From: Alphaproteobacteria bacterium
GTDB lineage: Bacteria > Pseudomonadota > Alphaproteobacteria > Rhodospirillales > Casp-alpha2
Reading direction: 5' to 3'
Assembly (NCBI GenBank): GCA_014382345.1
Contig: JACNJX010000049.1
Coordinates: forward strand, 19,176-83,175
DNA: 64,000 bases
Positions 17,560 through 31,328 of the stretch are shown here, one piece after another. How positions within the stretch are numbered: the first letter of the stretch is position 1; each line of letters begins with the position of its first letter. The position numbers and the translations under genes were made by a program. Below the pieces are notes generated by a model. It ran no database searches and had not been told where the DNA came from. It saw only the letters and a list, made by a program, of their open reading frames with translations.

Positions 17560-19433
17560 TCGGGAAGCGTTCGGGGGTCGTCATAGCCCTGGTACGGCCA
17601 CGATTTCACCAGCCGCCACCCTGCCCCGTTCCATTTCAGCAAGTGCGATTGACGCAAGCCGAGGTTTAGCCCGAGCGAGGAATTTACGCCCGGCAGGACC
17701 TGGTGGACCCAGGCATGGGTGATGCCCTTGGCGGCGACTTCGGCGGCGATGCGATTTCGCGGTTTGTTCCGGACCTTGTACTGGCGGGTAACGCGCAGGG
17801 GCTTGGTCACGCCGGGCGCGCTCAACAGTTCAAAGGCCATGATAACCGAGGACAGCCCTTCGCCCTCCGGATCGACAACCGCCAGATTGGCCTTTTCCGG
17901 AAGGATATCGGCGAGGTCTTGCGCGACCATGCGCATATGGGCTTTTTGCGGTCTGATGTCGAAACGCAGTTTGGACGCCGTAACCACGGGAACCGCCAGA
18001 ACCAAAAGGATTGCCGCGGCGGCCAAGACAGACCGTCCGCCCGACAGGCGCCGGGCTTTCTCATCGACGCCGTATTTCCGCCACAGAATGGCCAGCCCCA
18101 GGGCTGCCGTCGTACTCCCCAAAAGCCCCAAATGCGTGTTGAAACGCCAGAACCCAGCCGCCCTGAGACTGCTTCCGGTATCGAAGGCCACGATATACAT
18201 GGCAAACAGAAACAGGTTGTAACCGACGAACAGGCCGCCTGTGAGTAGAACCAGACGGTCGAACGCGCTACGGCAGCGAAGAACGGCGAGGCCGGCGAAA
18301 AAGACCAGCCCGATCATCATCGCGAAATAGCCCCCCTTGCGCAGGGCGATGGATGCCATCCGTATCAGGATGTCGAAGGTTTCCACCACGTGCCAGTCTC
18401 CGAAGGGAAGAAACAGAAACTCGCCGGCGGCAAGGTTCCGGCCGACGTGAAAACGCCACATCAGGTACACAACGGCCGGAGCGACGAGCATCCGGAGCCA
18501 AAGAGCCAGATAGCGCCGGACCCTAATGGCGGGGTCGCGCCAGGCGACCACGGCCGACAGGAGCAGCAATAACGTCAAAAGGACAAGGTTAGGCTGCCGC
18601 AAATTCACGAACAGCGCCGCCGTGAAGGAAAACTGCCAAGCCAGGGCTGCGAAGTCCTGTTTGCCTTCGGCTAGGCCCCCAAGGATTTTCCAGACCAAAA
18701 TGCCCAAGACGGCGAGCACAATACCCGTCGGCACGTCGCCATAGGCAGTAAAGACCAGTTTTTGCACGAAGGCGGTGCTGAGGACCGTTACCCCCAAGAT
18801 CCCCAACGCGGCGGCACCCCAGGTTTTGCTCCAACCGATATCGGCAGCCAACCCGCGTTTAACCACCGACAGGTAAACCGGCGCGAAACAAAAAAGCAGG
18901 ACGACATTGGCGATCCCGCCCGCGTTTTCGACGAAAACCCCCGTCAGCCGCGAAACAAGATAGGTCACCAATGGCCCGGCATAAGGATAGGCGGGAAAGA
19001 TGGACGGGCTTCTGGGGAATCCCAGGCCCGGGAAGTCGTCATATTTGTACAGGAAGGCGGCGTTGGGCAGCCATTGTGAAAACTCGTCCCATTGCGTCGC
19101 CGTCATGGCAGAAACCAGCAGCAGCAACGGAATACCGAGAACGAAAATACGCCACAAAACGCCTTTCGTACTCTCCTCTCTTTTCAGAACGAAGACGATG
19201 GCAACGAGGCCGCCACCCCAAAACGCAAAAACCAGCCATCCGAAAGGCGCGGACAGGACGACGCCGAGAACCGTAAACACCCCTGTCACCAAGCCTAAGC
19301 CGGCAAAAACATCGACTTGGACGAAACGCTTGCCGCCTCCGATCAAGGCTCCGTAAAAGGCGCAAAGCGCGATGGTCAAAAGAACGGAGAATAGACCCGC
19401 AAGCTGTAATAGGGATGGAGAAAAATATTGCAC
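17556..19433 (-). CDS. Polytopic membrane protein, GT-C glycosyltransferase-like
   Basis: A 625-residue protein with about 11-13 hydrophobic segments up to roughly residue 470 and a soluble C-terminal region of about 150 residues. The first large loop contains TQWDEFSQWLPNAAFLY, an acidic pair in the place where GT-C enzymes carry catalytic aspartates. A role in moving sugars from lipid carriers to envelope molecules is therefore possible but unproven. It is 18 bases downstream of ligA on the same strand, an unusual partner. I do not recognise a specific family. Confidence 0.6.
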   Translation of the reverse strand: MQYFSPSLLQLAGLFSVLLTIALCAFYGALIGGGKRFVQVDVFAGLGLVTGVFTVLGVVLSAPFGWLVFAFWGGGLVAIVFVLKREESTKGVLWRIFVLGIPLLLLVSAMTATQWDEFSQWLPNAAFLYKYDDFPGLGFPRSPSIFPAYPYAGPLVTYLVSRLTGVFVENAGGIANVVLLFCFAPVYLSVVKRGLAADIGWSKTWGAAALGILGVTVLSTAFVQKLVFTAYGDVPTGIVLAVLGILVWKILGGLAEGKQDFAALAWQFSFTAALFVNLRQPNLVLLTLLLLLSAVVAWRDPAIRVRRYLALWLRMLVAPAVVYLMWRFHVGRNLAAGEFLFLPFGDWHVVETFDILIRMASIALRKGGYFAMMIGLVFFAGLAVLRCRSAFDRLVLLTGGLFVGYNLFLFAMYIVAFDTGSSLRAAGFWRFNTHLGLLGSTTAALGLAILWRKYGVDEKARRLSGGRSVLAAAAILLVLAVPVVTASKLRFDIRPQKAHMRMVAQDLADILPEKANLAVVDPEGEGLSSVIMAFELLSAPGVTKPLRVTRQYKVRNKPRNRIAAEVAAKGITHAWVHQVLPGVNSSLGLNLGLRQSHLLKWNGAGWRLVKSWPYQGYDDPRTLPD

Positions 19434-19451
19434 CGGCCCCCCTTTGCCCCC

Positions 19452-23200
<3,749 letters not shown>

Positions 23201-23210
23201 GTTTTCGGGC

Positions 23211-24017
23211 TTACCAGGGCTTGTACCAGGGTTTGCTTTCCTTCGGCTCGGCGACTTCGTTGCCCATGATCTTATAGGAATCCAGGTACCATTCGCTGCC
23301 CGGGAAATTATGGCCCAGGACGGCGGCCGTTTTTCTGGCTTCATTCTCAAGACCGAAGGCCAGATAGGCTTCCGTCAACCGATGCAGGGCTTCCGGTACA
23401 TGGGTGGTGGTCTGGTAATTGTCCACCACCGACTTGAACCGGTTGATGGCCGCCAGGTATTGTCTTTGCTTGTGATAATACCGGCCGATTTCCATTTCCT
23501 TGCCGGCCAGATGGTCGCGGGTCAGGTCCAGTTTCAATTTGGCGTCGCGGGCGTATTTGCTCCTCGGGAAGCGCTTGATGAGTTCGCCCAGGGTATTCTG
23601 GGCCAATTCGGTCATCATCTGGTCACGCGCGACGTCGGAAATCTGTTCGTAGTAGCTCAACCCCTTCAGATAATAGGCGTAGGCGATATCCTTGCTGGTG
23701 GGATGAAGCTGAATGAACCGGTCGAGCGCGATAATGGCCTCGTCATAGAGATTGTTCAGGTAATAACTGTAGGCCGCCATAAGCTGCGCCTTGTTGGCCC
23801 AAAGGGAATATGGATGCTGGCGTTCAACCTCGTCGAACTTGGCCGTAGACGTGACATAGTCTTGATCCAGCAGGGCGTCCATGGCCTCGTTGTAGAGTTC
23901 TTCGACCGGGCGCTCCACGTATTCCTGCTTTTTTCCCGCACAGGCAACCGTGGCGACGGCCAAAACCAGCACCATGGCTAAATGCATAGACGCGGAAAAA
24001 GGTTTGTTGCGGGTCAT
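23211..24017 (-). CDS. bamD: Outer membrane protein assembly factor BamD
   Basis: A lipoprotein of the Bam complex that inserts beta-barrel proteins into the outer membrane, 268 residues. The signal peptide ends in a weak lipobox before the cysteine of VATVACAGKK. TPR units follow: VEELYNEAMDALLDQDYVTS, then a unit around YYLNNLYDEAIIALDRFIQLHP. RFPRSKYARDAKLKLDLTRDHLAG is the BamD signature. The gene starts the bamD-recN-ligA group, after the lpxC terminator. Confidence 0.93.
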   Translation of the reverse strand: MTRNKPFSASMHLAMVLVLAVATVACAGKKQEYVERPVEELYNEAMDALLDQDYVTSTAKFDEVERQHPYSLWANKAQLMAAYSYYLNNLYDEAIIALDRFIQLHPTSKDIAYAYYLKGLSYYEQISDVARDQMMTELAQNTLGELIKRFPRSKYARDAKLKLDLTRDHLAGKEMEIGRYYHKQRQYLAAINRFKSVVDNYQTTTHVPEALHRLTEAYLAFGLENEARKTAAVLGHNFPGSEWYLDSYKIMGNEVAEPKESKPWYKPW

Positions 24018-24112
24018 CCTTGCTCCTTTTGTCCGACCATCTGCAGCGGACGTATGCGCGATTATATAGCACGAGGCCCCGGTGGAATCACGAAATCGGC
24101 GGGGTTCGGAAC

Positions 24113-24139
24113 AAAAAATTCCCCGCCGAAGCAGGGAAT
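24113..24139 (-). terminator. Rho-independent terminator after lpxC
   Basis: On the minus strand, ATTCCCTGC and GCGGGGAAT pair over 9 bp with one G-U and a UUCG loop, then a run of T (six A at 24113-24118 on the plus strand). It lies about 37 bases after the lpxC stop and should end the ftsZ-lpxC transcript before bamD. Confidence 0.85.
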
Positions 24140-24175
24140 AAAACAGAAAGGGGTTGAAGGTCCGGAAACCGGGCT

Positions 24176-25207
24176 TTAGGCAATTTCCGCCAGTTCCGGG
24201 AAAATACCGCCATCAATAGCCGAAAGCACCTCATCCCCATGCAGGACATCGTATTCCCAGGCATCCGGATCGGCGAAAAGGGCATGCAACAGGGCATTGT
24301 TCGCGGCATGGCCGGAGCAGACGCCCTGGAAATTGCCGATAATCGGTGCGCCGCTGAGATAAAGGTCGCCGATGGCGTCGAGAACCTTGTGGCGGACGAA
24401 TTCGTCGTCGTAGCGAAGGCCACCTTCGTTCAGAACGGAATCGCCGCTGACGACGATGGCGTTATCCAGGGATCCGCCCTTGGCCAGTCCGGCATTGCGC
24501 AGCGCCTCGACCTCATGCAGGAACCCGAACGTCCGGGCGCGGGCCAGTTCCTTGGCAAAGCTGCCGTTGACGACGCCGATGGACAGCGACTGCTTCGACA
24601 CCATGTCGTTGTCGAAATCGATTTCGAAATCCAGCGACAGGTGGGTTCCGGGTGTTAGCCGGGCCGAACCGTCATCAAGGGAAACGGGCTTTAAAATCCG
24701 GATAACGCGCCTGGGCGCGTCCTGCTCGACGACGCCGGCGCAATCGACCAAGAAGACGAACGGCTGGGCCGAACCATCCATGATCGGAACTTCCGGACCA
24801 TTCAGTTCAATCCGGGCGTTGTCGATACCACAGCCCGAAAGCGCCGCCATCAGGTGTTCGACGGTGCCGATAGTAACGCCATCCTTGTTACCCAGTGTCG
24901 TGCACATGCGGGTGTCGACCACATGGTCCCAACGGGCCGGGATTTCGGCGCCGTGTCCGGCGATATCGGTACGTTTGAATACGATGCCGGTATCGGCATC
25001 GGCGGGGAAAAGGGTCATCGACACCTTGGACCCGGAGTGCAACGCCACCCCGGAACAGTTGATGGACGTTTTAAGCGTCCGCTGGTTGACGGTCCCGGCA
25101 GACTCCTGCTCAGAAGCTTTGCCGTCCGCCTTAACCATCATGGTGCCTTTTGAAGTTGTCATCCGGATCCGCAGTTGTCTGTTTTTAATCTTTTTTATAG
25201 CGCTCAT
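24176..25207 (-). CDS. lpxC: UDP-3-O-acyl-N-acetylglucosamine deacetylase
   Basis: The zinc enzyme for the committed step of lipid A synthesis. The conserved domain begins at [18 protein letters not shown]. Zinc ligands are the histidine of EHLMAAL and the H and D of HKVLDAIGD. The general-base region is [12 protein letters not shown], and the late catalytic histidine is in [11 protein letters not shown]. The start is uncertain: with the ATG at 25207 there are about 42 residues before the conserved domain; an ATG at 25162 gives about 27, and the frame stays open to a GTG at 25276. No candidate has a strong ribosome site. It follows ftsZ on the same strand. Confidence 0.93.
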   Translation of the reverse strand: MSAIKKIKNRQLRIRMTTSKGTMMVKADGKASEQESAGTVNQRTLKTSINCSGVALHSGSKVSMTLFPADADTGIVFKRTDIAGHGAEIPARWDHVVDTRMCTTLGNKDGVTIGTVEHLMAALSGCGIDNARIELNGPEVPIMDGSAQPFVFLVDCAGVVEQDAPRRVIRILKPVSLDDGSARLTPGTHLSLDFEIDFDNDMVSKQSLSIGVVNGSFAKELARARTFGFLHEVEALRNAGLAKGGSLDNAIVVSGDSVLNEGGLRYDDEFVRHKVLDAIGDLYLSGAPIIGNFQGVCSGHAANNALLHALFADPDAWEYDVLHGDEVLSAIDGGIFPELAEIA

Positions 25208-25238
25208 TCCGGTTCGGATTTCCCGAAGAGATTGAGCA

Positions 25239-25273
25239 GCTTCCAGTGATGTGTTTAACAACATCCCGGAAGC
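25239..25273 (-). promoter_or_regulatory. Stem-loop in the lpxC leader
   Basis: GCTTCC (25239-25244) pairs with GGAAGC (25268-25273), and inside it GATGT (25248-25252) pairs with ACATC (25261-25265) around an 8-base loop. It sits 32-66 bases before the preferred lpxC start and would be in the leader if transcription begins further upstream. A role in controlling lpxC is only a guess. Confidence 0.35.
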
Positions 25274-25321
25274 CACTCAAATCACTCTTTGTTACCGATT
25301 GTTACCTTTGATAACTCCTTA

Positions 25322-25337
25322 TTAACAATCAGTTAAC
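25322..25337. promoter_or_regulatory. Candidate CtrA-binding site upstream of lpxC
   Basis: TTAA (25322-25325), exactly 7 bases, then TTAAC (25333-25337): this matches the alphaproteobacterial CtrA consensus TTAA-N7-TTAA(C). It lies in the short AT-rich gap between ftsZ and lpxC, about 115 bases upstream of the chosen lpxC start. Confidence 0.45.
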
Positions 25338-25347
25338 CAACCCCCCG

Positions 25348-27204
25348 TCAGTTGGCCTGACGACGGAGAAAAGCCGGAATATCCAGCAGGTCATCGGTGT
25401 TGTCACTGGCCGGAAGGCGCTCTTCCGCATCCATTCCGCCCAGCGATTGCGCCTCTTCCGCCACTTCCTGGTCGGGGTCCGGCGACGTGACCAACGCCAC
25501 CTGCGGCTGCTCCACAGGTTCAGCCGGGCTTTCGGATTCGGCTACCGCTTCAGGAGTCGGAGCCGAAGCCTCATCCAACAAGGAAACCTCTTTGATTTCA
25601 ACAAGTTCCGGGGCAGCATCCTTCTTGCCGAAGGCCGCTTTACCGCTTCCCGTGACCCGTTCAAACAGGCTTACACCCTTGGAACGCCAGGGACTGGAAA
25701 CCGGTTCCGGGGTCTCTTCAGACGCCACAGGGGAGTCATCAGGCTCCTCTTCTTTCCCGGCATCCTCAGTGACCTCTTCCATACTCGCCACATCGGCAGG
25801 CGCCGCTGGTTCCGGCGGGATAAAGGCATCGGTGGCGCCAACGGACGGCATCGCCGCGGGCGGCTGTTCCGCTTCCTGAGCCGCGGGAATGTCTTCCGCG
25901 ACCGCCTCCTCTATAGTTTCCAGGACAGTTTCAGGACCCGATTCGTCTTCCGATTCGGCTTCCGATTCGGTCTCCGGCCCATCAATGGGCTCAGCTATAG
26001 GTTCATTGGCGACTTCGGCAACAGTCTCCGTTTCGGACTCTGGTTCCGCCTCCATGCCCGGTTCGTCTTCGGCCACAGGCTCCGGTATGGCGTCTTCTAT
26101 GGTTATTGCGGCAGGCTCCATAGATGTTTCGAGAATCGGGTCCGACCAGGGTTCGGTGTGCTGGCGGCTGGTTTCCGGGCTGTCCAACTGGTCCGCCAGA
26201 TGCAGCATCGTCGGCAAGGCCATCTGTGAGGCATTGATGTCGATGCCGGTGGCAACGACGGAAACCCGCATGATGCCTTCCAAATCGGAATCGAACGCGG
26301 AACCGACGATGATGTAGGCATCGTCATCGACCTCGGCGCGGATGCGATTTGCCGCCTCATCGACCTCGAACAAGGTGATATCCATGCCGCCGGTGATGTT
26401 GATCAGCACACCCTTGGCGCCTTTCATGGAGGTGTCGTCGAGCAGCGGATTGGCGATCGCCGCTTCCGCCGCATCCAACGCCCGGCGTTCGCCGTCGGCT
26501 TCGCCGGTACCCATCATGGCCTTGCCCATTTCACTCATCACGGAGCGGATATCGGCGAAGTCCAGGTTGATCAGACCCGGCATCACCATCAGGTCGGTGA
26601 CGCCGCGAACGCCCGAATAGAGCACCTCGTCGGCCATCGCGAAGGCATCGGCGAAGGTGGTTTTTTCATTGGCGATACGGAACAGGTTCTGATTGGGAAT
26701 AACGATCAGGGTATCGACGTATTGTTCCAGATCTTCGATCCCCGCTTCGGCCTGCTTCATCCGGTGCGAGCCTTCGAACTGGAACGGCTTGGTGACCACG
26801 CCGACGGTCAGGATGCCTTTTTCCTTAGCCGCCCGGGCGATCACCGGCGCCCCCCCGGTACCCGTGCCTCCGCCCATTCCGGCGGCGATGAAAGCCATGT
26901 GGGCTCCATCCAGTTCGGCGAGGATTTCGTCGATGGATTCTTCAGCCGCACCGCGGCCGATTTCCGGCCGCGATCCCGCGCCCAGTCCTTCGGTCAGGCG
27001 AACTCCCAACTGAATGCGCCTTTCGGTCCCGGCTTGCGACAGGGATTGGGAATCCGTGTTGGCGACAATAAAGTCCACGCCTTCAAGTTGGGCGCGGATC
27101 ATGTTGTTAACGGCGTTGCCGCCCGCCCCACCAACCCCGATCACGGTCAGTTTGGGCTTTAGATGCGGTGTCTTGTCGTCTGGTACGGTCAGGTTGATAC
27201 TCAT
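25348..27204 (-). CDS. ftsZ: Cell division protein FtsZ, with long acidic linker
   Basis: The tubulin-like GTPase that forms the division ring, 618 residues, much longer than the roughly 380 of short FtsZ proteins. The GTP loop GGGTGTGG is at 111-118, with the family N-terminus [19 protein letters not shown]. The globular part ends near 330. About 270 residues then form a linker rich in E, P, S, T and A, and the protein ends in the FtsA-binding peptide [15 protein letters not shown]. The ATG at 27204 has AAGGAGG 6-7 bases upstream; the open frame further upstream is not homologous. A 135-base gap separates it from ftsA. Confidence 0.96.
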   Translation of the reverse strand: MSINLTVPDDKTPHLKPKLTVIGVGGAGGNAVNNMIRAQLEGVDFIVANTDSQSLSQAGTERRIQLGVRLTEGLGAGSRPEIGRGAAEESIDEILAELDGAHMAFIAAGMGGGTGTGGAPVIARAAKEKGILTVGVVTKPFQFEGSHRMKQAEAGIEDLEQYVDTLIVIPNQNLFRIANEKTTFADAFAMADEVLYSGVRGVTDLMVMPGLINLDFADIRSVMSEMGKAMMGTGEADGERRALDAAEAAIANPLLDDTSMKGAKGVLINITGGMDITLFEVDEAANRIRAEVDDDAYIIVGSAFDSDLEGIMRVSVVATGIDINASQMALPTMLHLADQLDSPETSRQHTEPWSDPILETSMEPAAITIEDAIPEPVAEDEPGMEAEPESETETVAEVANEPIAEPIDGPETESEAESEDESGPETVLETIEEAVAEDIPAAQEAEQPPAAMPSVGATDAFIPPEPAAPADVASMEEVTEDAGKEEEPDDSPVASEETPEPVSSPWRSKGVSLFERVTGSGKAAFGKKDAAPELVEIKEVSLLDEASAPTPEAVAESESPAEPVEQPQVALVTSPDPDQEVAEEAQSLGGMDAEERLPASDNTDDLLDIPAFLRRQAN

Positions 27205-27339
27205 GTTGGCCTCCTTCGTTTTAGGCGACGTGAAATTGCCTGTGCGACAGGACCACGTCTGGCCCCGCCACGGGTGAATCGATACCGCACGCATGCGGTG
27301 GTTGGGTTTTCGCTGTTAAGGGTTGAAACAAAATTCTCA

Positions 27340-28623
27340 TTAGAAATTCTCCCGCAACCATTGCCCGATCCGGCCGAAGCCGCGGTTCATCTGTTCTGGC
27401 GGACAATAAGCGGCGCTTGGCACCTCGGCTTTGTTGGAAATGGCGTACTGCAACAACCCTGCAGCCGTTGAAAAAGCCGGCCCTGCAATGGCTTCCGCCA
27501 TGCCTTCAATCGGCCTGGGGCGGCCCATGCGAATCTGTTTTTCGAGAATGGACGCGGCCAGTTCCCGCACGCCGGTGAGTTGGCTGGCCCCACCGGTCAG
27601 CACGACCCGCTGTCCGGCGACCTTGTCGAAACCGGTTTCCGCCAGACGGTCGCGGACCATCTCAAAGGTTTCCTCGATGCGGGGCCGGATAATTCCGATC
27701 AGCATGGAACGGGGAATATTGTTGGCTTCGGCGGAGTTTTCCTCGCCGACCAGGGGCGCCTTTATGATCTCGCGGTCATCCGAAGACGACGCCAGAACGC
27801 TGCCGAACAACGTCTTCATTCGTTCGGCCTGATCCAGCGGCGTCGACAGGCCGCGTGCGATATCGCTGGTGACATGCCCGCCGCCAACAGGAAGGACGTC
27901 GATGTTGACCAGTTCGCCATCGAAGTAGACGGCGATGGACGTCGTGCCGCCCCCCATGTCAACACAGGTCACGCCCAACTGGGTTTCGTCTTCGACCAGG
28001 GTCGACAAGGCTGAGGCATAGGGCGTCACCACCTTGTTCTGAACCTCAAGGTGGCAGCGCTGAATGCTGGTTTCCAGGTTGCGGACCGGGCCGCTGAGCG
28101 CGCTGATGACATGCATGTTGACGCCCAAGCGTTCGCCGAACATGCCGCGCGGATCGCGCACGCCCCGGTTACCATCCACCGAATATCCGACGGGGATGCT
28201 GTGTTCCAGTTCCCGTTCCTTGGCCATGCCGTCCGTCAGCACCGCGGGATCGAGAATCCGCCTGAGGTCAGCGTCGCCGATTTCGTGCCCGGCGATGGAA
28301 ACCTCATAGGCAATCAGCCGCGATTTCGGCTGCCCGCCGGTCAGGTTGACGACCACGCCAGAGATATTCTCACCCGCCATCTGCTCGGCAGCTTCGACGG
28401 CGGCCCGAATGGAGGCTTCCGTTTCATCCAGATCGACAATGGTCCCCGAGCGAAGGCCCCGGGACACCTGATGGCCGATACCGATGATCTTGAGACCGTC
28501 TTCCGGCGCGGTGCCGGCGGCGGGCTCATGACGGGCTATCAGGCAACAGACCTTGTTCGTGCCCACATCAAGGGCGGCGACAAGGCCGTTCCTAACCCTT
28601 TTTGGCGCTGTTTTCTTTTTCAT
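27340..28623 (-). CDS. ftsA: Cell division protein FtsA
   Basis: An actin-like ATPase that tethers FtsZ to the membrane, 427 residues. GLVAALDVGTNKVCCLI is the first phosphate loop, GVTCVDMGGGTTSIAVY the second, and VVLTGGASQLTGVRELA the adenosine motif. The C-terminal RIGQWLRENF is the amphipathic membrane helix. The ATG at 28623 follows AAGG at about 9 bases; the longer frame overlaps ftsQ. Between it and ftsQ are 13 bases. Confidence 0.95.
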   Translation of the reverse strand: MKKKTAPKRVRNGLVAALDVGTNKVCCLIARHEPAAGTAPEDGLKIIGIGHQVSRGLRSGTIVDLDETEASIRAAVEAAEQMAGENISGVVVNLTGGQPKSRLIAYEVSIAGHEIGDADLRRILDPAVLTDGMAKERELEHSIPVGYSVDGNRGVRDPRGMFGERLGVNMHVISALSGPVRNLETSIQRCHLEVQNKVVTPYASALSTLVEDETQLGVTCVDMGGGTTSIAVYFDGELVNIDVLPVGGGHVTSDIARGLSTPLDQAERMKTLFGSVLASSSDDREIIKAPLVGEENSAEANNIPRSMLIGIIRPRIEETFEMVRDRLAETGFDKVAGQRVVLTGGASQLTGVRELAASILEKQIRMGRPRPIEGMAEAIAGPAFSTAAGLLQYAISNKAEVPSAAYCPPEQMNRGFGRIGQWLRENF

Positions 28624-28636
28624 CACCGTTACCTTG

Positions 28637-29485
28637 TTAAGTCTCTTGGCGTTTGGCCCTGACCCGCACAGCCGGGCGCGGGGGTTTCCGCACAATCAGA
28701 CGGTCCGGCAGGCGTAGATCCAAAATCCGCACATCCCGCTCCAGCACTCGATGGGTCTTTTCGTATTCGGCCAGGCGGGTCCATGCGGCGGCGGTGTTTT
28801 CTTCCGGCAGGCGAACGTCAATGTCGCCTGTCAGGCGCAGATTCCAGCGTCGTCCGCCGACGCGCACCGCAGCCTTGACCATGTGCAACAGGTCCGGCTC
28901 CGAAGACAGCACCTGCAAAAGTTTCGCGGCATGTTCCGGTGCATCCGCGCCGACCACCACCAACAGATCGGAGAACCGTTCAAGTCCTTTGCGCAAAATG
29001 ACTTCACCATCCGTATCGATTAGGGCGAACACCCCCTTGTTCTGCCACAGCACCAGGGGCTGGCGTTCCTCGACGTTGAGCAGGACCGTATCGGGCAGCA
29101 TCCTCTCGACGCTTGCCTTTTTGATCCAAGGCAGCGCCTCTATGCGCTTTTTCGCAGCGCCTAAGTCGAAGGCGAGAATCGGCGCGCCGCGGGCCAGTTG
29201 AACGGCCTTCAAAAGGTCTTTCTGGCGGGTTTCGCTACGCCCGACGACAAGGATTTCGTTAACCTTGAAGCCGACTTCCGCCGACGCCGCGATCAGCGCC
29301 CACTTGGCCTTAACAATGGTGGCGGGAACCCAGCCCGATTGCCAAACCCGCCATCCGCCACCGGCGGCCAGGGCTATCAGCAAAACGATCAGCGCCGGGC
29401 GGACGTGCCGGTGACGCCAAAAGGGAACCACCCTGCGCCTGGGCTGTCCGCGTTTCGAAGTTTTTGCCTTAGCTTTTATACTCAT
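28637..29485 (-). CDS. ftsQ: Cell division protein FtsQ
   Basis: A bitopic divisome protein of 282 residues. The N-terminus is basic (SIKAKAKTSKRGQPRRR), one membrane segment follows (PALIVLLIALAAGGGWRVW), then the POTRA domain (KVNEILVVGRSETRQKDLLKAV) and the beta domain (PWIKKASVERMLPDTVLLNVEERQPL). The ATG at 29485 overlaps the ddl stop by 4 bases. An upstream in-frame start would overlap ddl by 34 bases. Confidence 0.92.
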   Translation of the reverse strand: MSIKAKAKTSKRGQPRRRVVPFWRHRHVRPALIVLLIALAAGGGWRVWQSGWVPATIVKAKWALIAASAEVGFKVNEILVVGRSETRQKDLLKAVQLARGAPILAFDLGAAKKRIEALPWIKKASVERMLPDTVLLNVEERQPLVLWQNKGVFALIDTDGEVILRKGLERFSDLLVVVGADAPEHAAKLLQVLSSEPDLLHMVKAAVRVGGRRWNLRLTGDIDVRLPEENTAAAWTRLAEYEKTHRVLERDVRILDLRLPDRLIVRKPPRPAVRVRAKRQET

Positions 29486-30387
29486 GCGTCGCACTCCGCG
29501 TTTTCGACCATCCACACCACCAATTCCTGAAACGGAATTCCGGCGTAATCGGCCTGTTCAGGCACCAGCGAGGTCGGGGTCATGCCCGGCTGGGTATTGA
29601 TTTCAAGGAGATACAGCTTGTCGCCGTCGCATCGGAAATCGGCCCGGCTGACGCCCCGGCAGCCGAGCGTTTCATGGGCCAGGACGGCGAGGCGCATGGC
29701 TTCTTCGCTGACATCCGGTCCGATGTCGGCCGGAACCACGTGCTGTGATCCGCCGTCTGCATATTTGGCGTCGTAATCATAGAACTCCCGGCCAGTCTTG
29801 ATTTCGGTCACGCCCAAGGCCCTGTCACCCATCACAGCCACGGTCAGTTCCAGACCTGGGATGAACTTTTCGACCATGACCCGGCCGCCGAAGGGCCAGC
29901 CGGTATCGTTGAACAACGGCTCGTTCGCACCCTCGGGAACAATATGGACGCCGACGCTGGAACCTTCGTTCAGGGGCTTGATGACATAGGGCCGTTCCAT
30001 AACGTCACCGGCGAGGATTTCTTCGCGGGTTACGATCTTGTGCTCGGCCACCGGAATTCCGGCGTCGGCGAACAGGCGCTTGGCCATCGGTTTGTCCATG
30101 GCGAGCGCCGAAGCCAGCAGGCCGGAATGGGTGTAGGGAATATCCAGGATATCCAACAGGCCCTGAACGCAGCCGTCTTCGCCAAAGCGGCCATGCAACG
30201 CGTTAAACACCGCATCGGGGCGCGGGTAGAGTCGCGTCATCAGCGCCCCCATGTCCCGTTGCACGTCTATGGAGGCGACATCCATACCGGCGTTCCCTAG
30301 CGCATGCACCACAGCCGCGCCGGAAACCAGCGAGACTTCGCGTTCCGCCGACCAGCCGCCCATCAAAACCGCAACATGCCGGGTCAT
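29482..30387 (-). CDS. ddl: D-alanine-D-alanine ligase
   Basis: ATP-grasp enzyme making the D-Ala-D-Ala dipeptide for peptidoglycan, 301 residues. It opens HVAVLMGGWSAEREVSLVSG. NALHGRFGEDGCVQG follows, and YVIKPLNEGSSVGVHIV is the ATP loop. RADFRCDGDKLYLLEINTQPGMTPTSL carries the magnesium ligands. The start overlaps the murB stop by ATGA. Confidence 0.96.
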   Translation of the reverse strand: MTRHVAVLMGGWSAEREVSLVSGAAVVHALGNAGMDVASIDVQRDMGALMTRLYPRPDAVFNALHGRFGEDGCVQGLLDILDIPYTHSGLLASALAMDKPMAKRLFADAGIPVAEHKIVTREEILAGDVMERPYVIKPLNEGSSVGVHIVPEGANEPLFNDTGWPFGGRVMVEKFIPGLELTVAVMGDRALGVTEIKTGREFYDYDAKYADGGSQHVVPADIGPDVSEEAMRLAVLAHETLGCRGVSRADFRCDGDKLYLLEINTQPGMTPTSLVPEQADYAGIPFQELVVWMVENAECDA

Positions 30388-31328
30388 GACATATCTCCCT
30401 CACCGTTGGAGGCGTGGCGTCCAAGGCGGCGAATTTCCCATTCCAGGGTGACGCCGCTGTCTTCGAACACGCGGCGACGGATCTCTTCGCCAAGGCCTTC
30501 CAGGTCCTGAGCCGTGGCGTCGCCGGTGTTGATCAGGAAGTTGCAGTGCAGGTCGGACACCTGTGCCTTGCCGCGCATCAGTCCCCGGCAGCCGGCCCTT
30601 TCGATCAGCTCCCAGGCTTTCATGCCTTCCGGGTTGCGGAAAGTAGAGCCACCCGTCGGCGTCCTCAGCGGTTGTGTCGCCTCACGTTCGGCCTGGATGC
30701 CTTCCATACGCCGCGTGATAGCGTCCGTATCGCCGGGCACGCCCCGGAGCCGCGCTACGGTAAAAATAAAGTCCCCCGGCACGTTGGAATGGCGGTATCC
30801 GAAGCCCATTTCGGCGACCGCCAACCGGTGCAGTGTACCGTCTCCGTCGAGGGCTTCGGCATCGACGAAAATATCCTTGAATTCGGAACCGTAGGCACCG
30901 GCGTTCATGCGCAAGCCGCCGCCGATGGTGCCGGGAATACCGGACAGGAATTCCAGCCCCGCCAGTCCGGCGTCGCGGGCCTGGCGCGCCACGGTGATAT
31001 CGGTTGCGGCCGCCCCGGCGGTGATGATGTCGCCGTCAATGGAAATGTCGTTGAACCCGCGCCCGATGCGGACAACGACGCCTTCGACGCCGCCGTCGCG
31101 GATAATAAGGTTGGACGCCGTGCCGATGACGGTTACGGGAATATCGGCGGGTTTGTCCTTCAGAAATGCGGCAAGGTCCGCGGCGTCGGCGGGCTGAAAC
31201 AGCACGTCGGCGGCTCCGCCGGTCTTGAACCAGCTGAACCGGGCCATCGGCGCATCGGCTTCCATGGAGCCGCGCACGCCGGGCAGGAGATCGATCAGGC
31301 CGGGTTCGGGGCGTTTAGCTGGCATCAT
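30384..31328 (-). CDS. murB: UDP-N-acetylenolpyruvoylglucosamine reductase
   Basis: FAD enzyme that reduces enolpyruvyl-UDP-GlcNAc to UDP-MurNAc, 314 residues. [16 protein letters not shown] starts the FAD domain and [19 protein letters not shown] is the FAD motif. [24 protein letters not shown] is the core signature and GGSTFRNP holds the catalytic serine. Two adjacent ATGs (31328 and 31325) fit; GGGAGG lies just upstream. The gene overlaps the murC end by 14 bases. A much longer open frame upstream lies inside murC and is rejected. Confidence 0.95.
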   Translation of the reverse strand: MMPAKRPEPGLIDLLPGVRGSMEADAPMARFSWFKTGGAADVLFQPADAADLAAFLKDKPADIPVTVIGTASNLIIRDGGVEGVVVRIGRGFNDISIDGDIITAGAAATDITVARQARDAGLAGLEFLSGIPGTIGGGLRMNAGAYGSEFKDIFVDAEALDGDGTLHRLAVAEMGFGYRHSNVPGDFIFTVARLRGVPGDTDAITRRMEGIQAEREATQPLRTPTGGSTFRNPEGMKAWELIERAGCRGLMRGKAQVSDLHCNFLINTGDATAQDLEGLGEEIRRRVFEDSGVTLEWEIRRLGRHASNGEGDMS

